Positions 21,090-31,924 are shown, numbered from the stretch's first letter. The stretch: DNA of 64,000 nt from Isoperla grammatica (GCA_945910005.1 OX246744.1:41936378-42000377), one strand, 5' to 3'. Translations and numbers: made by a program. Notes: a model not told the origin generated them from the letters alone.

Positions 21090-21690
21090 GGATCACCTTA
21101 ATTAACCCCAGCAATCTCACCCCTAAGAAGGGGATGAACACTTTGAGTTGGTCAGACATCTAATCCCAGCAAAGTCACCCCTAAAGGCTGGTCCACACAG
21201 ATTTTAAAGACATAATACATAAGGTTTTAAGACGTTGTTTTTAGGACTCTGGTTCACATAGTTTCGTTTCGTTTAAGATAGGTCTAGTAAAGTGAAGTAC
21301 TCTGTAACGTTTTATCCTCACTTAAAACATCATTGTGATACCATACAAATTAACTGAAATTCGTATTATCCATAATAAATTATAATGGCCTTGTTTAAAA
21401 CAATTCCTGCACATCTTTCAATTAATTCCTAAACATTATTAGAGAAGATGGTCCATTAACTTGAGATTTTAGTAACTTGTTTTAAGATATAATATGACAA
21501 TGACTAACGCATAAAAAAAACGTCTTAAAACTAAAACTTTGTTTGAACGCAAGTACGTGTTTCCTATGATCTAACTTTACGACTACGCGTTAAACCTTAA
21601 ATCTTATGTCTAACAAATCTGTGTGAATCAGCCTTATGAAGGGGATGAACACCTTGAGTTGGTCAGACATCTAATCCCAGCAGACCAGCC
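21090..21690 (+). repeat. Two-copy tandem repeat interrupted by a MITE
   Basis: GAAGGGGATGAACAC.TTGAGT with TGGTCAGACATCTAATCCCA occurs at 21127-21171 and again at 21637-21680. The 21184-21636 element sits between the units. Confidence 0.7.
21184..21636. mobile_element. MITE family F
   Basis: Termini AAGGCTGGTCCACACAGATT and its mirror AATCTGTGTGAATCAGCCTT, with further mirrored sequence inside (AGACATAATACATAAGG against the ACCTTAAATCTTATGTCT end). A TAA/TTA-type duplication is possible. Its terminus is almost the same as a block of the 54-bp satellite at 26120-27780. Confidence 0.8.
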
Positions 21691-21730
21691 CACTAATCTC
21701 ATCCCCCGATTAACCACGATATGATCGTAT

Positions 21731-22152
21731 TGCTCGTTAGTCCAGTGGTTAACATCCCTGCTTCCAATACAGAAGGTCCCGGGTTCAAATCTCGCTTCAG
21801 GCAGAAGTTTTTTAACTTCTATTAAGGATTCAATTCCATTACTTCTTGGCTTAGGAATAAGTAAACGGTGACTTTGGAGCCGTCCTAGCAACGAGGCACT
21901 CAATAAATTCAAAGTTTTTCGGAATCGGCCTTGTTGATTTTGGCATTTGTCCGCAGGTGTTCGCACTGTCCAATCACTGAGACATATGTTTCGTATTTGA
22001 AATGTAGATCTTTGATTGGCTATCGTTCACTCGTCGATGGTGTTTGGAGCCTACAGGGTTGGTTTAGTCGCTTTAAATTAAAGTCCCCCACTGAAAATTC
22101 GTCATGTACTGAGTGGGTAGACTCTTAATGTGAATTTATTTATTTTATTTAT
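21731..22152 (+). repeat. tRNA-derived SINE family B, complete plus-strand copy
   Basis: Head 21731-21806 with A-box-like TAGTCCAGTGGTTAACA and B box GGTTCAAATCTCG; a hairpin-like AAGTTTTTTAACTT; body; 3' tail TTTATTTATTTTATTTAT. Confidence 0.85.
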
Positions 22153-22154
22153 CG

Positions 22155-22850
22155 GACAAAATAAGTATTCACATGACGCCACAACGGCCATTTTGAGTAT
22201 TTTAAGTTTCAACAACTTTTGGAATGCATATTTACATTTTAGCTGTCAATAGCTAGCACTCAAATTAGACTAGATGCATTCTGGTGGCAAGAAAATAAAC
22301 TTCTATTAGGAGTGGTCTATCTGTCAATTTTCATTGTTGTTTTATTGTTATTTTTCATCAATGGCGCTGAAAGGAGGTTGCTTAGCAGCGCTATCTATGT
22401 TAGTTTTGAGTCCTTATATGTTTACGGGGAAATATGAGAGTTTGAACAAATAGACTTTAGATTTATTGGTTTGACGCTCCCCTGCTGCTCCCCTCCATCG
22501 CTATGTGACCACCCCTTACCCCCGTGACAGCCCGACAATCATATCATGTTTTATGCATATTATTTATAATGTCATATTTGTTATGGTCACATAACTGGGG
22601 GGTGGAGCTTCAAACTATGTCAGTTTAAAAATATATGCACTATATAACGTGATAAAGGTCACTGTAAACCACAAATAGAGTGGCCGAAATAAGAGAGTTC
22701 TATGTTGCTTTTCAGTAATAATAGCAAACCAAAGTTCAAGAACAGTTTAATTTGTATCAAACGCCAGCTGAAACATAGTAACAATGAACTACCAATTACA
22801 GCCATTGTGGCCTCCAGTATGGCCACCATGCGCATTATGTGAATACACCA
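22155..22850. mobile_element. Probable TIR element
   Basis: GTATTCACATGACGCC at 22165 mirrors GCGCATTATGTGAATAC at 22830-22846, and ACAACGGCCATT mirrors a degenerate GGCCACCAT block. An inner segment (22255-22420) recurs inverted at 38155-38325. Confidence 0.55.
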
Positions 22851-22967
22851 TACTATATATATTGATTATCTAGTGTAAACGACGTTTTCGGCAGCTTAGG
22901 TCATATGACGTCTTCCAAATCAGATCCATTATATATCACGGGGGTCGTCATAAGGGGAGTCCAGCAA

Positions 22968-23085
22968 GGGAGGGTAGGGCCAAGTGGGAGGAGAAATCTT
23001 AGGTGGGACAGAGTAAGAGGAAAGGGACGGAGTCTCGTTTTGTTTCTTCTCACGACTGGCAGAGTCACCCTGGGCCTATTTTATC
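22968..23085 (-). repeat. Dispersed repeat family K
   Basis: Mirror of 42410-42530 and 43185-43305 (GGCAGAGTCACCCTGG core, then CCAGGG.TA..ATT). Class unknown. Confidence 0.6.
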
Positions 23086-23138
23086 CCTGGACACAATCAG
23101 TGGTGTACTTGGGAATACATTCAGATAATATTACGGAC

Positions 23139-23425
23139 AACCAATCAAAGATCAATATTTAAAATATGAAACATGTGAATCAGTGATTGAACAGTGCGAA
23201 CACCTGCGGACAAATGTCAGAATCAACAAGGCCGATTCAGAGCAACTCTGAATTTATTGAGTGCTTTGTTGCTAGAACGGCTGCAAAGTCACCGTTTACA
23301 TATTCCTAAGCCCAGAAATGATGGAATTGAATCCATATTAGAAGATCAAATACTTCTGCCTGAAGCGGGATTTGTACCCGGGACCTTCTGCATTGGAAGC
23401 AGGGATGCTAACCACTGGACCAGAG
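23139..23425 (-). repeat. tRNA-derived SINE family B, 3'-truncated
   Basis: Same head (GGTACAAATCCC, TGGTCCAGTGG) and body as the other copies; the tail is missing after the ACCAATCAAAGATC segment. A G-run follows at 23469-23487. Confidence 0.8.
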
Positions 23426-23782
23426 AATGCGACAGCTTAAAGTTTATTGACGAGTGTTTAGGTATAGTAGGGGGGGGGGGGGGGGGGAGACGGGTGGAAG
23501 TGTATGTTTATTACCCATCCTCACTCAACAAAGAGTGAAAGATATTGACGTTTGTCACAGTCGTTGTGTCTTTATAGGCCACATGCGGCAAGTTGACGAA
23601 CTAAGTGATTTAGCTTCAGGGGGATGATTTAGCCCCCCCCCTCCTCACCCCATCCCCCACCCCCTCTCCACTGCCATGTGATGCTCTTTGTTAGAGTCAG
23701 ACTTTAAAGTGTATTCAAGTAATGCGCATGGTGCATACCGGGTGCCATTTAATTTATTGCGTAAAATTAGATAATGTGAGGT

Positions 23783-24182
23783 GCCGAGATCGGCCACCGA
23801 GCGCGCTAGTGAAAACGAACGTAGCGCTCAAGTGGCAATGTCACGCAACTTTACGATGAAGAAGCCTCGTTCTTCTTATGTCGATAATGGCAAAATAGTG
23901 AAAATTGTTTCATTAGACACGGTTTTTAAAAATATTGGGCAGATTATGAATGCCATAAGTCCATCTTTAAATGCAAAACGCCATTTAAATCAGGACACGT
24001 TTTTGACTTGCGAACAACAAACAACACAAAACAAACGCAAACAAAACCAGACAATAAAAATCACAAACACAAAACAAAAAACAAGATCTTTCACAAAAAT
24101 ATCTTGCACTATTTTCAACCGCAGAATGAAATCTTAGCCAATATGTTGCTAAATTTGGCCATATATAGCGCTGTATGTAAAG
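23783..24182 (+). mobile_element. MITE family E, partial copy
   Basis: Begins GTGCCGAGATCGGCCACCGA and ends AGCGCTGTATGTA. A stub of a hAT-type terminus (TATACGCCACTG) follows at 24226-24237. Confidence 0.7.
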
Positions 24183-24239
24183 CTTGGATTTCGGTGGGGG
24201 GGCTCCAGCCCACTAGCCCCCTCTGTATACGCCACTGGG

Positions 24240-24325
24240 CCCAGGTTACTAACTACTAACAATAGGTATGTTAGGGTGTTTGGATAGTCGGGAAGGAATG
24301 TCCGAGGTGGGTTCATATAGAACTC
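24240..24325 (-). repeat. tRNA-derived SINE family C2, fragment
   Basis: Matches the middle of 43700-43800 (TTAGGGTGTTTGGATAG, AATGTCCGAGG). Confidence 0.6.
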
Positions 24326-24589
24326 AATGCAAGCATTCGTATGAAAAGATATCAATAAAAATGTCCACCTGGCCTGCGGAACTTCTGATTTCCGTGTTAA
24401 AATTGCTTCAAAATGTGTTTAAATTGTTCCAAATGTAAATCAAAATATGCCATCCTGTAGAGAATTTAATGCTCTTTTTTACGAATGTTTCTTTGTTCCA
24501 ATCAATATTTTCTTTTGGGACAATTTAAAACCATCTTAAAGCAATTCTAAGGTCCGTATTCACCAAACTTTTTAACCAGCATATTTACT

Positions 24590-25010
24590 AATATCAGATT
24601 GGTTACCATCGTTCCCACTAACATTACATACAAAATGCATGATGGCTTCTACTGGGCCCCATTTTTGATCTCCGATTAACAGAAAATAGCCGGATTAAAT
24701 TTGTACTTATAAAAACTGGTTAACAAAGGAGGACCTTAAATAAAACTTGGCTATGCAAACAATTGACAATAATGAAATCATAAATAACAATAATAACAAA
24801 AACAAAAGAAACTACATGTACTATATAAAAATTAAAAAATAAAGAACAAGAAAATGTAATTGAGAAATGAAATAAAACAAATCAAGTGGAAATGCAACAT
24901 ATTAAATAATACAAATTAAGATATGTTAATAAGAAAGAACATAAAGAAAAAAACTTTGGTGAAACTGGCCCTTACAGACCGAAATCGGGTGTTCCGCAAG
25001 GTTGGTAGTA
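24590..25010. repeat. Dispersed repeat, class unknown
   Basis: 24590-24720 resembles 49390-49510 (CAGATTGGTTACCAT, GCATG.TGGCTTCTAC); 24715-24800 resembles 19125-19210 (GGCTATGCAAACAATT). No coding frame. Confidence 0.55.
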
Positions 25011-25019
25011 CAACTGCTG

Positions 25020-25806
25020 CCATCTAGCGGCCAACACAGCCAACTACTCGACACGTGTCTGCCACTAGTACCGATATTCACCGCTGCGACGACAGCGCCG
25101 CGTATCTGTAAGTGGATTCTATGACGTCACTGCAGCTGCTGCCATCTCGTGGCCAACACAGCCAACTACTCGACACGTGTCTGCCACTAGTACCGATATT
25201 CACCGCTGCGACGACAGCGCCGCGTATCTGTAAGTGGATTCTATGACGTCACTGCACCTGCTGCCATCTAGCGGCCAACACAGCCAACTACCCGACACGT
25301 GTCTGCAACTAGTACCGATATCTACCGCGGCGACGACAACGCCGCGTATTTACGTATTTCCGTCCGTCTGTAAGTGGATTCTAGTGACGTCACTGCAACT
25401 GCTGCCATCTCGCGGCCAACACAGCCAACTACCCGACACGTGTCTGCCACTAGTACCGATATCTACCGCAGCGACGACAACGCCGCACGTATTTCCGTCC
25501 GTCTGTTAAGTGGATTCTAATGACGTCACTGCTACTGCTGCCATCTAGCGGCCAACACAGCAAACTACCCGACACGTGTCTGCAACTAGTACCGATATCT
25601 ACCGCAGCGCGTATTTACGTATTTCCGTCCGTCTGTAAGTGGATTCTAGTGACGTCACTGCAACTGCTGCCATCTCGCGGCCAACACAGCCAACTACCCG
25701 ACACGTGTCTGCAACTAGTACCGATATCTACCGCAGCGACGACAACGCCGCGTATTTACGTATTCCCGTCCGTCTGTAAGTGGATTCTAGTGACGTCACT
25801 GCAATG
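25020..25806 (+). repeat. 119-141-bp tandem satellite with CRE octamers
   Basis: Six copies of GTAAGTGGATTCTA begin at about 25108, 25230, 25370, 25504, 25635 and 25776. Each unit has ATGACGTCAC or GTGACGTCAC (CRE-like), CTGCTGCCATCT.GCGGCCA, CCGACACGTGTCTGC (an E-box CACGTG) and ACTAGTACCGATAT. Length differences come from an optional TATTTACGTATTTCCGTCCG block. Frames open through it are repeat products. Confidence 0.93.
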
Positions 25807-26071
25807 AAAAGATAATTACCAGTCGTTCATAACTACTCTCGAACCTGTCAGCCGCTGCGGGGGTGTAAATAACACGGGAGTCAACAGTCATTAGGGGATG
25901 GTAAACAACAATGGTGAGAGTCATAACTGTATATGCGGCCGCAGAGTTATTGTGGAGGAGTTTGGAGCGAGCGTCGGATTATGAAGAGGGGGTGGGGGGG
26001 GGGGGGGAGAGGTCGACAAAACTCCTGTGCAACAAAAGAAAATTTCCAGGTATAGTTGTCCCAACGAAAGT

Positions 26072-26130
26072 AGTAGTAACGAAGCACTCAATAAATTCAA
26101 AATAATTGTTCTGAATCGGCCTTGTCGATT
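26072..26130 (+). repeat. SINE family B internal fragment
   Basis: AACGAAGCACTCAATAAATT and GAATCGGCCTTGT match the SINE body at 21885-21935. It abuts the 54-bp satellite. Confidence 0.7.
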
Positions 26131-27780
26131 GTGTGAACCAGCCTTTGGCACGATGACACGCGTAGCATACTTCAGCTGCAAAGTGTGTGAACCAGCCTTA
26201 AGCACGATGACACGCGTAGCATACTTCAGCAGCAAAGTGTGTGAACCGGCCTTTAGCATGATAACACGCGTAGCATACTTCAGCAGCAAAGTGTGTGAAT
26301 CAGCATTTAGCACGATGACACGCGTAGCATACTTCAGCAGCGAAGTGTGTGAACCAGCCTTTAGCACGATGACACGCGTAGCATACTTCAGCAGCAAAGT
26401 GTGTGTTCCAGCCTTTAGCATGATACACGCGTAGCATACTTCAGCTGCAAAGTGTGTAAACCAGCCTTTAGCACGATGACACGCGTAGCATACTTCAGCA
26501 GCAAAGTGTGTGAATCAGCATTTAGCACGATGACACGCGTAGCATACTTCAGCAGCGAAGTGTGTGAACCAGCCTTTAGCACGATGACACGCGTAGCATA
26601 CTTCAGCAGCAAAGTGTGTGAACCAGCCTTTAGCATGATACACGCGTAGCATACTTCAGCTGCAAAGTGTGTAAACCAGCCTTTAGCATGATGACACGCG
26701 TAGCATACTTCAGCAGCAAAGTGTGTGAACCAGCCTTTAGCACGATACACGCGTAGCATACTTCAGCTGCAAAGTGTGTGAACCAGCCTTTAGCACGATG
26801 ACACGCGTAGCATACTTCAGCTGCAAAGTGTGAACCAGCCTTTAGCACGATGACACGCGTAGCATACTTCAGCAGCAAAGTGTGTGAACCAGCCTTTAGC
26901 ACGATACACGCGTAGCATACTTCAGCTGCAAAGTGTGTGAACCAGCCTTTAGCATGATACACGCGTAGCATACTTCAGCTGCAAAGTGTGTGAACCAGCC
27001 TTTAGCACGATGACACGCGTAGCATACTTCAGCTGCAAAGTGTGTGAACCAGCCTTTAGCACGGTGACACGCGTAGCATACTTCAGCTGCAAAGTGTGTG
27101 TTCCAGCCTTTAGCATGATACACGCGTAGCATACTTCAGCTGCAAAGTGTGTGAACCAGCCTTTAGCACGATGACACGCGTAGCATACTTCAGCAGCAAA
27201 GTGTGTGAACCAGCCTTTAGCACGGTGACACGCGTAGCATACTTCAGCTGCAAAGTGTGTGAACCAGCCTTTAGCACGATGACACGCGTAGCATACTTCA
27301 GCTGCAAAGTGTGTGAACCAGCCTTTAGCACGATGACACGCGTAGCATACTTCAGCAGCAAAGTGTGTGAACCAGCCTTTAGCACGATGACACGCGTAGC
27401 ATACTTCAGCAGCAAAGTGTGTGAACCAGCCTTTAGCACGATGACACGCGTAGCATACTTCAGCAGCAAAGTGTGTGAACCAGCCTTTAGCACGATGACA
27501 CGCGTAGCATACTTCAGCTGCAAAGTGTGTGAACCAGCCTTTAGCATGATGACACGCGTAGCATACTTCAGCAGCGAAGTGTGTGAACCAGCCTTTAGCA
27601 CGGTGACACGCGTAGCATACTTCAGCAGCAAAGTGTGTGAACCAGCCTTTAGCACGATGACTCTCGTAGCATACTTCAGCTGCAAAGTGTGTGAACCAGC
27701 CTTTAGCACGATGACTCTCGTAACATACTTCAGCAGCAAAGTGTGTGAACCAGCCTTTAGCACGATAGCACGCGTAGCAT
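26120..27780 (+). repeat. 54-bp satellite, about 31 copies
   Basis: Unit: GTGTGTGAACCAGCCTTTAG, CACGATGACACGCGTAGCAT, ACTTCAGCAGCAAA. Since 54 is divisible by 3, long stop-free frames exist on both strands (up to 245 codons), but the codon pattern simply mirrors the repeat. Variants: AGCTGCAAA/AGCAGCAAA/AGCAGCGAA and loss of GA before CACGCG. Higher-order blocks of several units look duplicated (compare 26440-26640 and 26280-26440). Confidence 0.97.
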
Positions 27781-27789
27781 GATAAGTCT

Positions 27790-28200
27790 CGCGTAACAAC
27801 TCCCCAGTCTCGCCCGACGCGAGACTTTCATTTCTCTCGACTTTCACGAGATCTCGTCACCAAGGACTATTAAATCTTCACGAAATACTATATTATATGT
27901 GCATACGAAATGTGCGGCTTTAAGTTTAAAGCGGATGTGTTGAGATATCTTATTCAATCGCTGAGATGATCTTGTTAACATATGATAGGATAGCCAGACG
28001 TCCCGGTTTTCACGCACCTGTCCCGTTGTCCCGAGAGACACCACCCGGGACGTCTAACTGTCCCGGTTTTCCATTCTAGAACGTTTTTTTAATTTGATAT
28101 CGATCAATCCAATGTAGACAATTTGTCTCCAAATAACATCTTAATTTATTTAGTAAATATGCACGTAATAAGTTACGGCACATATGAAATTTTTAACACC
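27790..28200. other. No gene recognised
   Basis: Contains an inverted CTCGCGT..GACGCGAG near 27787-27825 and a CCCGGGACGTC/GTCCCGGTTTT pair near 28000-28070; no frame or named repeat. Confidence 0.4.
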
Positions 28201-28202
28201 AT

Positions 28203-28505
28203 TCCTGCCCAGGGACTGCTACCTTATCGTGGTAGGCAGGTTTGCGTGCTAGGTTGATCCCGAGAGCTATGCCGGCCGGCGGAAGCGTATGCTTCTAGTA
28301 GGGCCACCCTAGCCGGACAGGTCGAGGAGGAGAAGTCAGACGAAGTGTGGTCCACACTCCAATACCCTTGCCTCCCCTTCCCCCTTTCCTCACTTGCCTT
28401 TTTCCTCCAAAGAGCCCCAATTTCATCTTCATTATCACCCACTCATCGTCTTGATTAGCCAAGTTGCAAAAATATAAGACGATAAGCCCAAATATCAATC
28501 AATCA
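28203..28505. repeat. Dispersed repeat, probably retroelement-derived
   Basis: Starts CTGCCCAGGGACTGCTACCT and ends with an (ATCA)n-like tail, as many LINE/SINE 3' ends do. Partial copy at 1800-2000. Frames in it are not convincing. Confidence 0.5.
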
Positions 28506-28776
28506 ATTTTTAACACCATTGATTCGATTCTGCTTACATTGTGATGTAAAAAGTATGGAGTTGTAAATAGATAAAGTATCCCGGGATCAGTTGGATCATG
28601 ATACGAGTGGTCCACATTCAGACCAGGGTTAGTAGGATTACTTTTAAGATCTTGGCGCCAATTTGAATCAAAATGGCGGACTCAAATGGAAGCGTAGGCC
28701 TATACTGGCCACGCCGTAAAAAGCGAGGTGTCCCCTTAAATTCTGAGAAGAGACGGTCGCTCCACACGGTCTATTT

Positions 28777-29022
28777 CAACGGTATTCAACTCGAGATTTC
28801 CCGATACCTGTATTGTTATTGTCTACTGTATTGACTGCACCGACTGTGAATGGAATGCGACCCCACCACGTCTGACAACATGCGGGCGATATCATTATTA
28901 CAATACCATAGGCAAGAGAACGGGATGCAACTAGATTTAGGTTGGGAGTTGTCACACGCGTCACTTCACTATTACATAATCCGTGACGACAACACCTTGC
29001 AATTTAATTTGACGGGACTATA
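28777..29022. repeat. Dispersed repeat family I
   Basis: About 90% identical by eye to 50700-50942 (ATGGAATGCGACCCC, GAACGGGATGCAACTAGATT, CATAATCCGTGACGACAA). Both copies end at GACGGGACTATA. Class unknown. Confidence 0.7.
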
Positions 29023-29223
29023 CCAGAGAGGCCAGACGGAATGCCATGCTAATGTTTAAACAATCGGGCTGCTGAAATCCTCATCGTTGTCTCGAACGAA
29101 GAAGTAAAGAGGATTGGAAAGGTAAAGTTAAGTTGGTTTTATCTTGTCGTAGGCTTTCGCGGCCGGAGTCATTATTAAAACTTGGCTGTCGGGTTTCGCC
29201 GCGTCCATGGATAAAAAAGTCCT

Positions 29224-29257
29224 GACGTTTCGGGCCGATTGCACGGTCCATCTTCAG
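29224..29257 (-). ncRNA. Hammerhead-like ribozyme core, left PLE arm
   Basis: Mirror copy of 31358-31391: CTGAAGA, stem II, GAAACGTC, with stem I TCCT/AGGA. Confidence 0.7.
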
Positions 29258-29352
29258 AGGATTAAAAACTCTAGAAGAGTACACACACGGAACAAACCTA
29301 CTCAATCCAGCCCGTCCGTGTGTGTCAACCCAAACCAGTCGTGCAGTTAGTT

Positions 29353-29765
29353 TTATTCGTTAGCTGGCGTCTGCGCACTGTCTTCCCGCCCAGCTATTGA
29401 CGTCACTCTGTTCAAATCCCGTTTGAGCCGCTCTATGGTCGGTTTCCACGTTCTACTAAGTTTCAAACCATCTTCACGGTTGAAATTATCCGGGTGCTTT
29501 TCAATTTCCACCGCCTCCCGGACAAGACGAGGCCTGTAGTTCTGAATAGCCGCCAATACCCGGGTTTCTTCAAAGTTGATGCGATGACACTTAGTAACGC
29601 TATGCTCCGCCAACGCCGACTTGTCAGTATGCCCTAATCTTGTGTGGCTCATATGTTCTTTAAGGCGAGTGGATATTTTTCTGCCCGTTTGTCCTATGTA
29701 TACCTCATCACAAGCGCCACATGGTATTTCATATACCCCCGGTACATCTAAACGTGGGAGCTCAT
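29353..29765 (-). pseudogene. PLE GIY-YIG endonuclease, left copy
   Basis: The frame carries GVYEIPCGACDEVYIG (the GIY...YIG motif), GRKISTRLKEH with the conserved Arg, HSVTKCHRINFEETRVL, and VREAVEIEKHP with the conserved Glu. Because the RT frame is slipped, it could be translated only from an internal Met (29652). Confidence 0.85.
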
Positions 29766-30359
29766 CCTTAACTTTCTGTTAGTACTGTAAACAGTATGAC
29801 TACCTTGTTTTCGTAACAGTTTGCCAATACGATCTGTCGTATTCTCAACGTACGGCAAGAAAGCACGAGAAACACGTTCCGGCTGTACTAGTGGCGAAGC
29901 TAGAGGTAGGGCTGGTGCACACGGTCTCTTTCGAAATGCCTGTGAAACCTCACTATTCGTATAGCCATTCTGTAGAAGCATTCCACGAAGTGTACGGCAT
30001 TCATCGGCTAGATGTTCTTTGTCTGAGATTCTTCCTGCCCTACACGCTAACGTGTTCAAAACAGCGCGTTTCTGCCCAGGATGATGGTGCGAGTCGGCGT
30101 TTAGATATCGCCCCGTGTGTGTAGCCTTTCTATATACAGAATGACTAAGCGTGCCATCACACTTGCGCCTCAGTAACACATCGAGGAATGGGAGCTCTCC
30201 ATTTACCTCAACTTCCATAGTGAACTTGATGTTATTGTTTAAACTATTGAGATAATTGAGGAAATTCGTTAACTCTTCCCTTCCATGGGGCCATACAGCA
30301 AACGTGTCGTCTACGTATCGAAAGTAATGCGAAGGTTTCAGTAATGCGAATTTCCTCAA
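29748..30359 (-). pseudogene. PLE reverse transcriptase, C-terminal part
   Basis: A 203-codon open frame. Its first seven or so codons cross the palindrome junction and are not native. YVDD sits at residues 15-18. Downstream, EVNGELPFLDVLLRR and the Cys/His-containing linker to the endonuclease follow. It stops at SSHV because of the slip into the endonuclease frame. Compared with complete PLE proteins (roughly 700-850 residues), over half is missing. Confidence 0.85.
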
Positions 30360-30396
30360 TTATCTCAATAGTTTAAACAATAACATCAAGTTCACT

Positions 30397-30867
30397 ATGG
30401 AAGTTGAGGTAAATGGAGAGCTCCCATTCCTCGATGTGTTACTGAGGCGCAAGTGTGATGGCACGCTTAGTCATTCTGTATATAGAAAGGCTACACACAC
30501 GGGGCGATATCTAAACGCCGACTCGCACCATCATCCTGGGCAGAAACGCGCTGTTTTGAACACGTTAGCGTGTAGGGCAGGAAGAATCTCAGACAAAGAA
30601 CATCTAGCCGATGAATGCCGTACACTTCGTGGAATGCTTCTACAGAATGGCTATACGAATAGTGAGGTTTCACAGGCATTTCGAAAGAGACCGTGTGCAC
30701 CAGCCCTACCTCTAGCTTCGCCACTAGTACAGCCGGAACGTGTTTCTCGTGCTTTCTTGCCGTACGTTGAGAATACGACAGATCGTATTGGCAAACTGTT
30801 ACGAAAACAAGGTAGTCATACTGTTTACAGTACTAACAGAAAGTTAAGGATGAGCTCCCACGTTTAG
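30397..30867 (+). pseudogene. PLE reverse transcriptase C-terminal part, right copy
   Basis: Starts inside the RT at MEVEVNGELPFLDVLL and ends at the same SSHV stop as the left copy, so the frame-breaking lesion is shared. No catalytic YVDD. Confidence 0.8.
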
Positions 30868-31262
30868 ATGTACCGGGGGTATATGAAATACCATGTGGCG
30901 CTTGTGATGAGGTATACATAGGACAAACGGGCAGAAAAATATCCACTCGCCTTAAAGAACATATGAGCCACACAAGATTAGGGCATACTGACAAGTCGGC
31001 GTTGGCGGAGCATAGCGTTACTAAGTGTCATCGCATCAACTTTGAAGAAACCCGGGTATTGGCGGCTATTCAGAACTACAGGCCTCGTCTTGTCCGGGAG
31101 GCGGTGGAAATTGAAAAGCACCCGGATAATTTCAACCGTGAAGATGGTTTGAAACTTAGTAGAACGTGGAAACCGACCATAGAGCGGCTCAAACGGGATT
31201 TGAACAGAGTGACGTCAATAGCTGGGCGGGAAGACAGTGCGCAGACGCCAGCTAACGAATAA
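30850..31262 (+). pseudogene. PLE GIY-YIG endonuclease, right copy
   Basis: Same sequence and frame as 29353-29765, with an internal Met at 30963 and TAA at 31260-31262. Confidence 0.85.
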
Positions 31263-31357
31263 AACTAACTGCACGACTGGTTTGGGTTGACACACACGGA
31301 CGGGCTGGATTGAGTAGGTTTGTTCCGTGTGTGTACTCTTCTAGAGTTTTTAATCCT

Positions 31358-31391
31358 CTGAAGATGGACCGTGCAATCGGCCCGAAACGTC
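31358..31391 (+). ncRNA. Hammerhead-like ribozyme core, right PLE arm
   Basis: CTGAAGA (31358-31364), stem II GGACCG/CGGCCC with one mismatch, GAAACGTC (31384-31391). TCCT before and AGGA after pair as stem I. Stem III is only the self-complementary ACGT, a layout expected to need a dimer. Ribozyme activity is inferred. Confidence 0.7.
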
Positions 31392-31454
31392 AGGACTTTT
31401 TTATCCATGGACGCGGCGAAACCCGACAGCCAAGTTTTAATAAGTTGGTTTTAT

Positions 31455-31920
31455 GTTTATGCTAGACCTATGAAAGTGAGGTTAGGTCGCTACAAAATAA
31501 TGCAAGCCCCTATGACTCCATAGCAGTAAGCGGTAAAAATCTATTGCAAATTGAATGCCGCCATTGTTATGGCATTCACGCTCTGTTATTTGAAATGATC
31601 AATTTTAAAAGAAAGTAACGTACTAAGCTTAAAACAAACTTAACACTTAAGTTTTTGAACAGTATCTGGTATAAATACACTATTCTATTGAAGCAGTTTC
31701 AATTATTAAAAACACCAATTATGAAATTTTGAATGTTGACCCACGTAGTCTCTGGATTACAAAAACCATGTAAATTCTAAGCTTATAATAATGGCAGCCT
31801 TCATTAATCAATATGCAATAACGACCGCAGCGCCAGTGCGTCATCTAGACCTACTATAGTACTATTCCAACACCTTTGAAATAATGTAAAGTCTGTCCCC
31901 TCATAGTAGACACGACTCAT
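31455..31920. other. No gene recognised
   Basis: AT-rich spacer between the PLE and the 111-bp satellite. Confidence 0.4.
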
Positions 31921-31924
31921 TCGC

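Larger units (their letters stand above)
29143..30344 (-). mobile_element. Penelope-like element, left arm of a head-to-head palindrome
   Basis: Minus strand, 5'-truncated. From the centre outward: the RT palm with FRYVDDTF (catalytic YVDD) at about 30315, the RT thumb region (LPFLDVLLRR), then the GIY-YIG endonuclease (GVYEIPCG...EVYIGQTGRK, conserved Arg, LKEHMSHT), then the stop near 29353 and a 3' region with a hammerhead-like motif at 29224-29257. The RT and endonuclease parts are in different frames, separated by a 1-nt slip near 29760, so the protein is broken. PLEs use this RT/GIY-YIG pair for retrotransposition. RT fingers are missing. Confidence 0.93.
30345..31441 (+). mobile_element. 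Penelope-like element, right arm of the palindrome
   Basis: Plus-strand mirror of 29143-30267. The open frames are identical to the left arm wherever compared (156-codon RT part at 30397-30867; 99-codon endonuclease part at 30963-31262). It lacks the YVDD segment, which exists only in the left arm and forms the 77-base unpaired centre (30268-30344). It ends at TTTTAATA, about 30 bases short of the left arm's outer end. The 14-bp TAAGTTGGTTTTAT follows directly. Confidence 0.93.

Noticed and set aside
27110..27847. 245-codon frame in the 54-bp array
   Set aside because: A product of a unit length divisible by three; the opposite strand is equally open.
29143..31441. PLE palindrome as only an assembly or sequencing fold-back artefact
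   Set aside because: The target-site-like 14-mer on both outer sides and the unequal arm ends argue for a real insertion, though long-read confirmation is needed.
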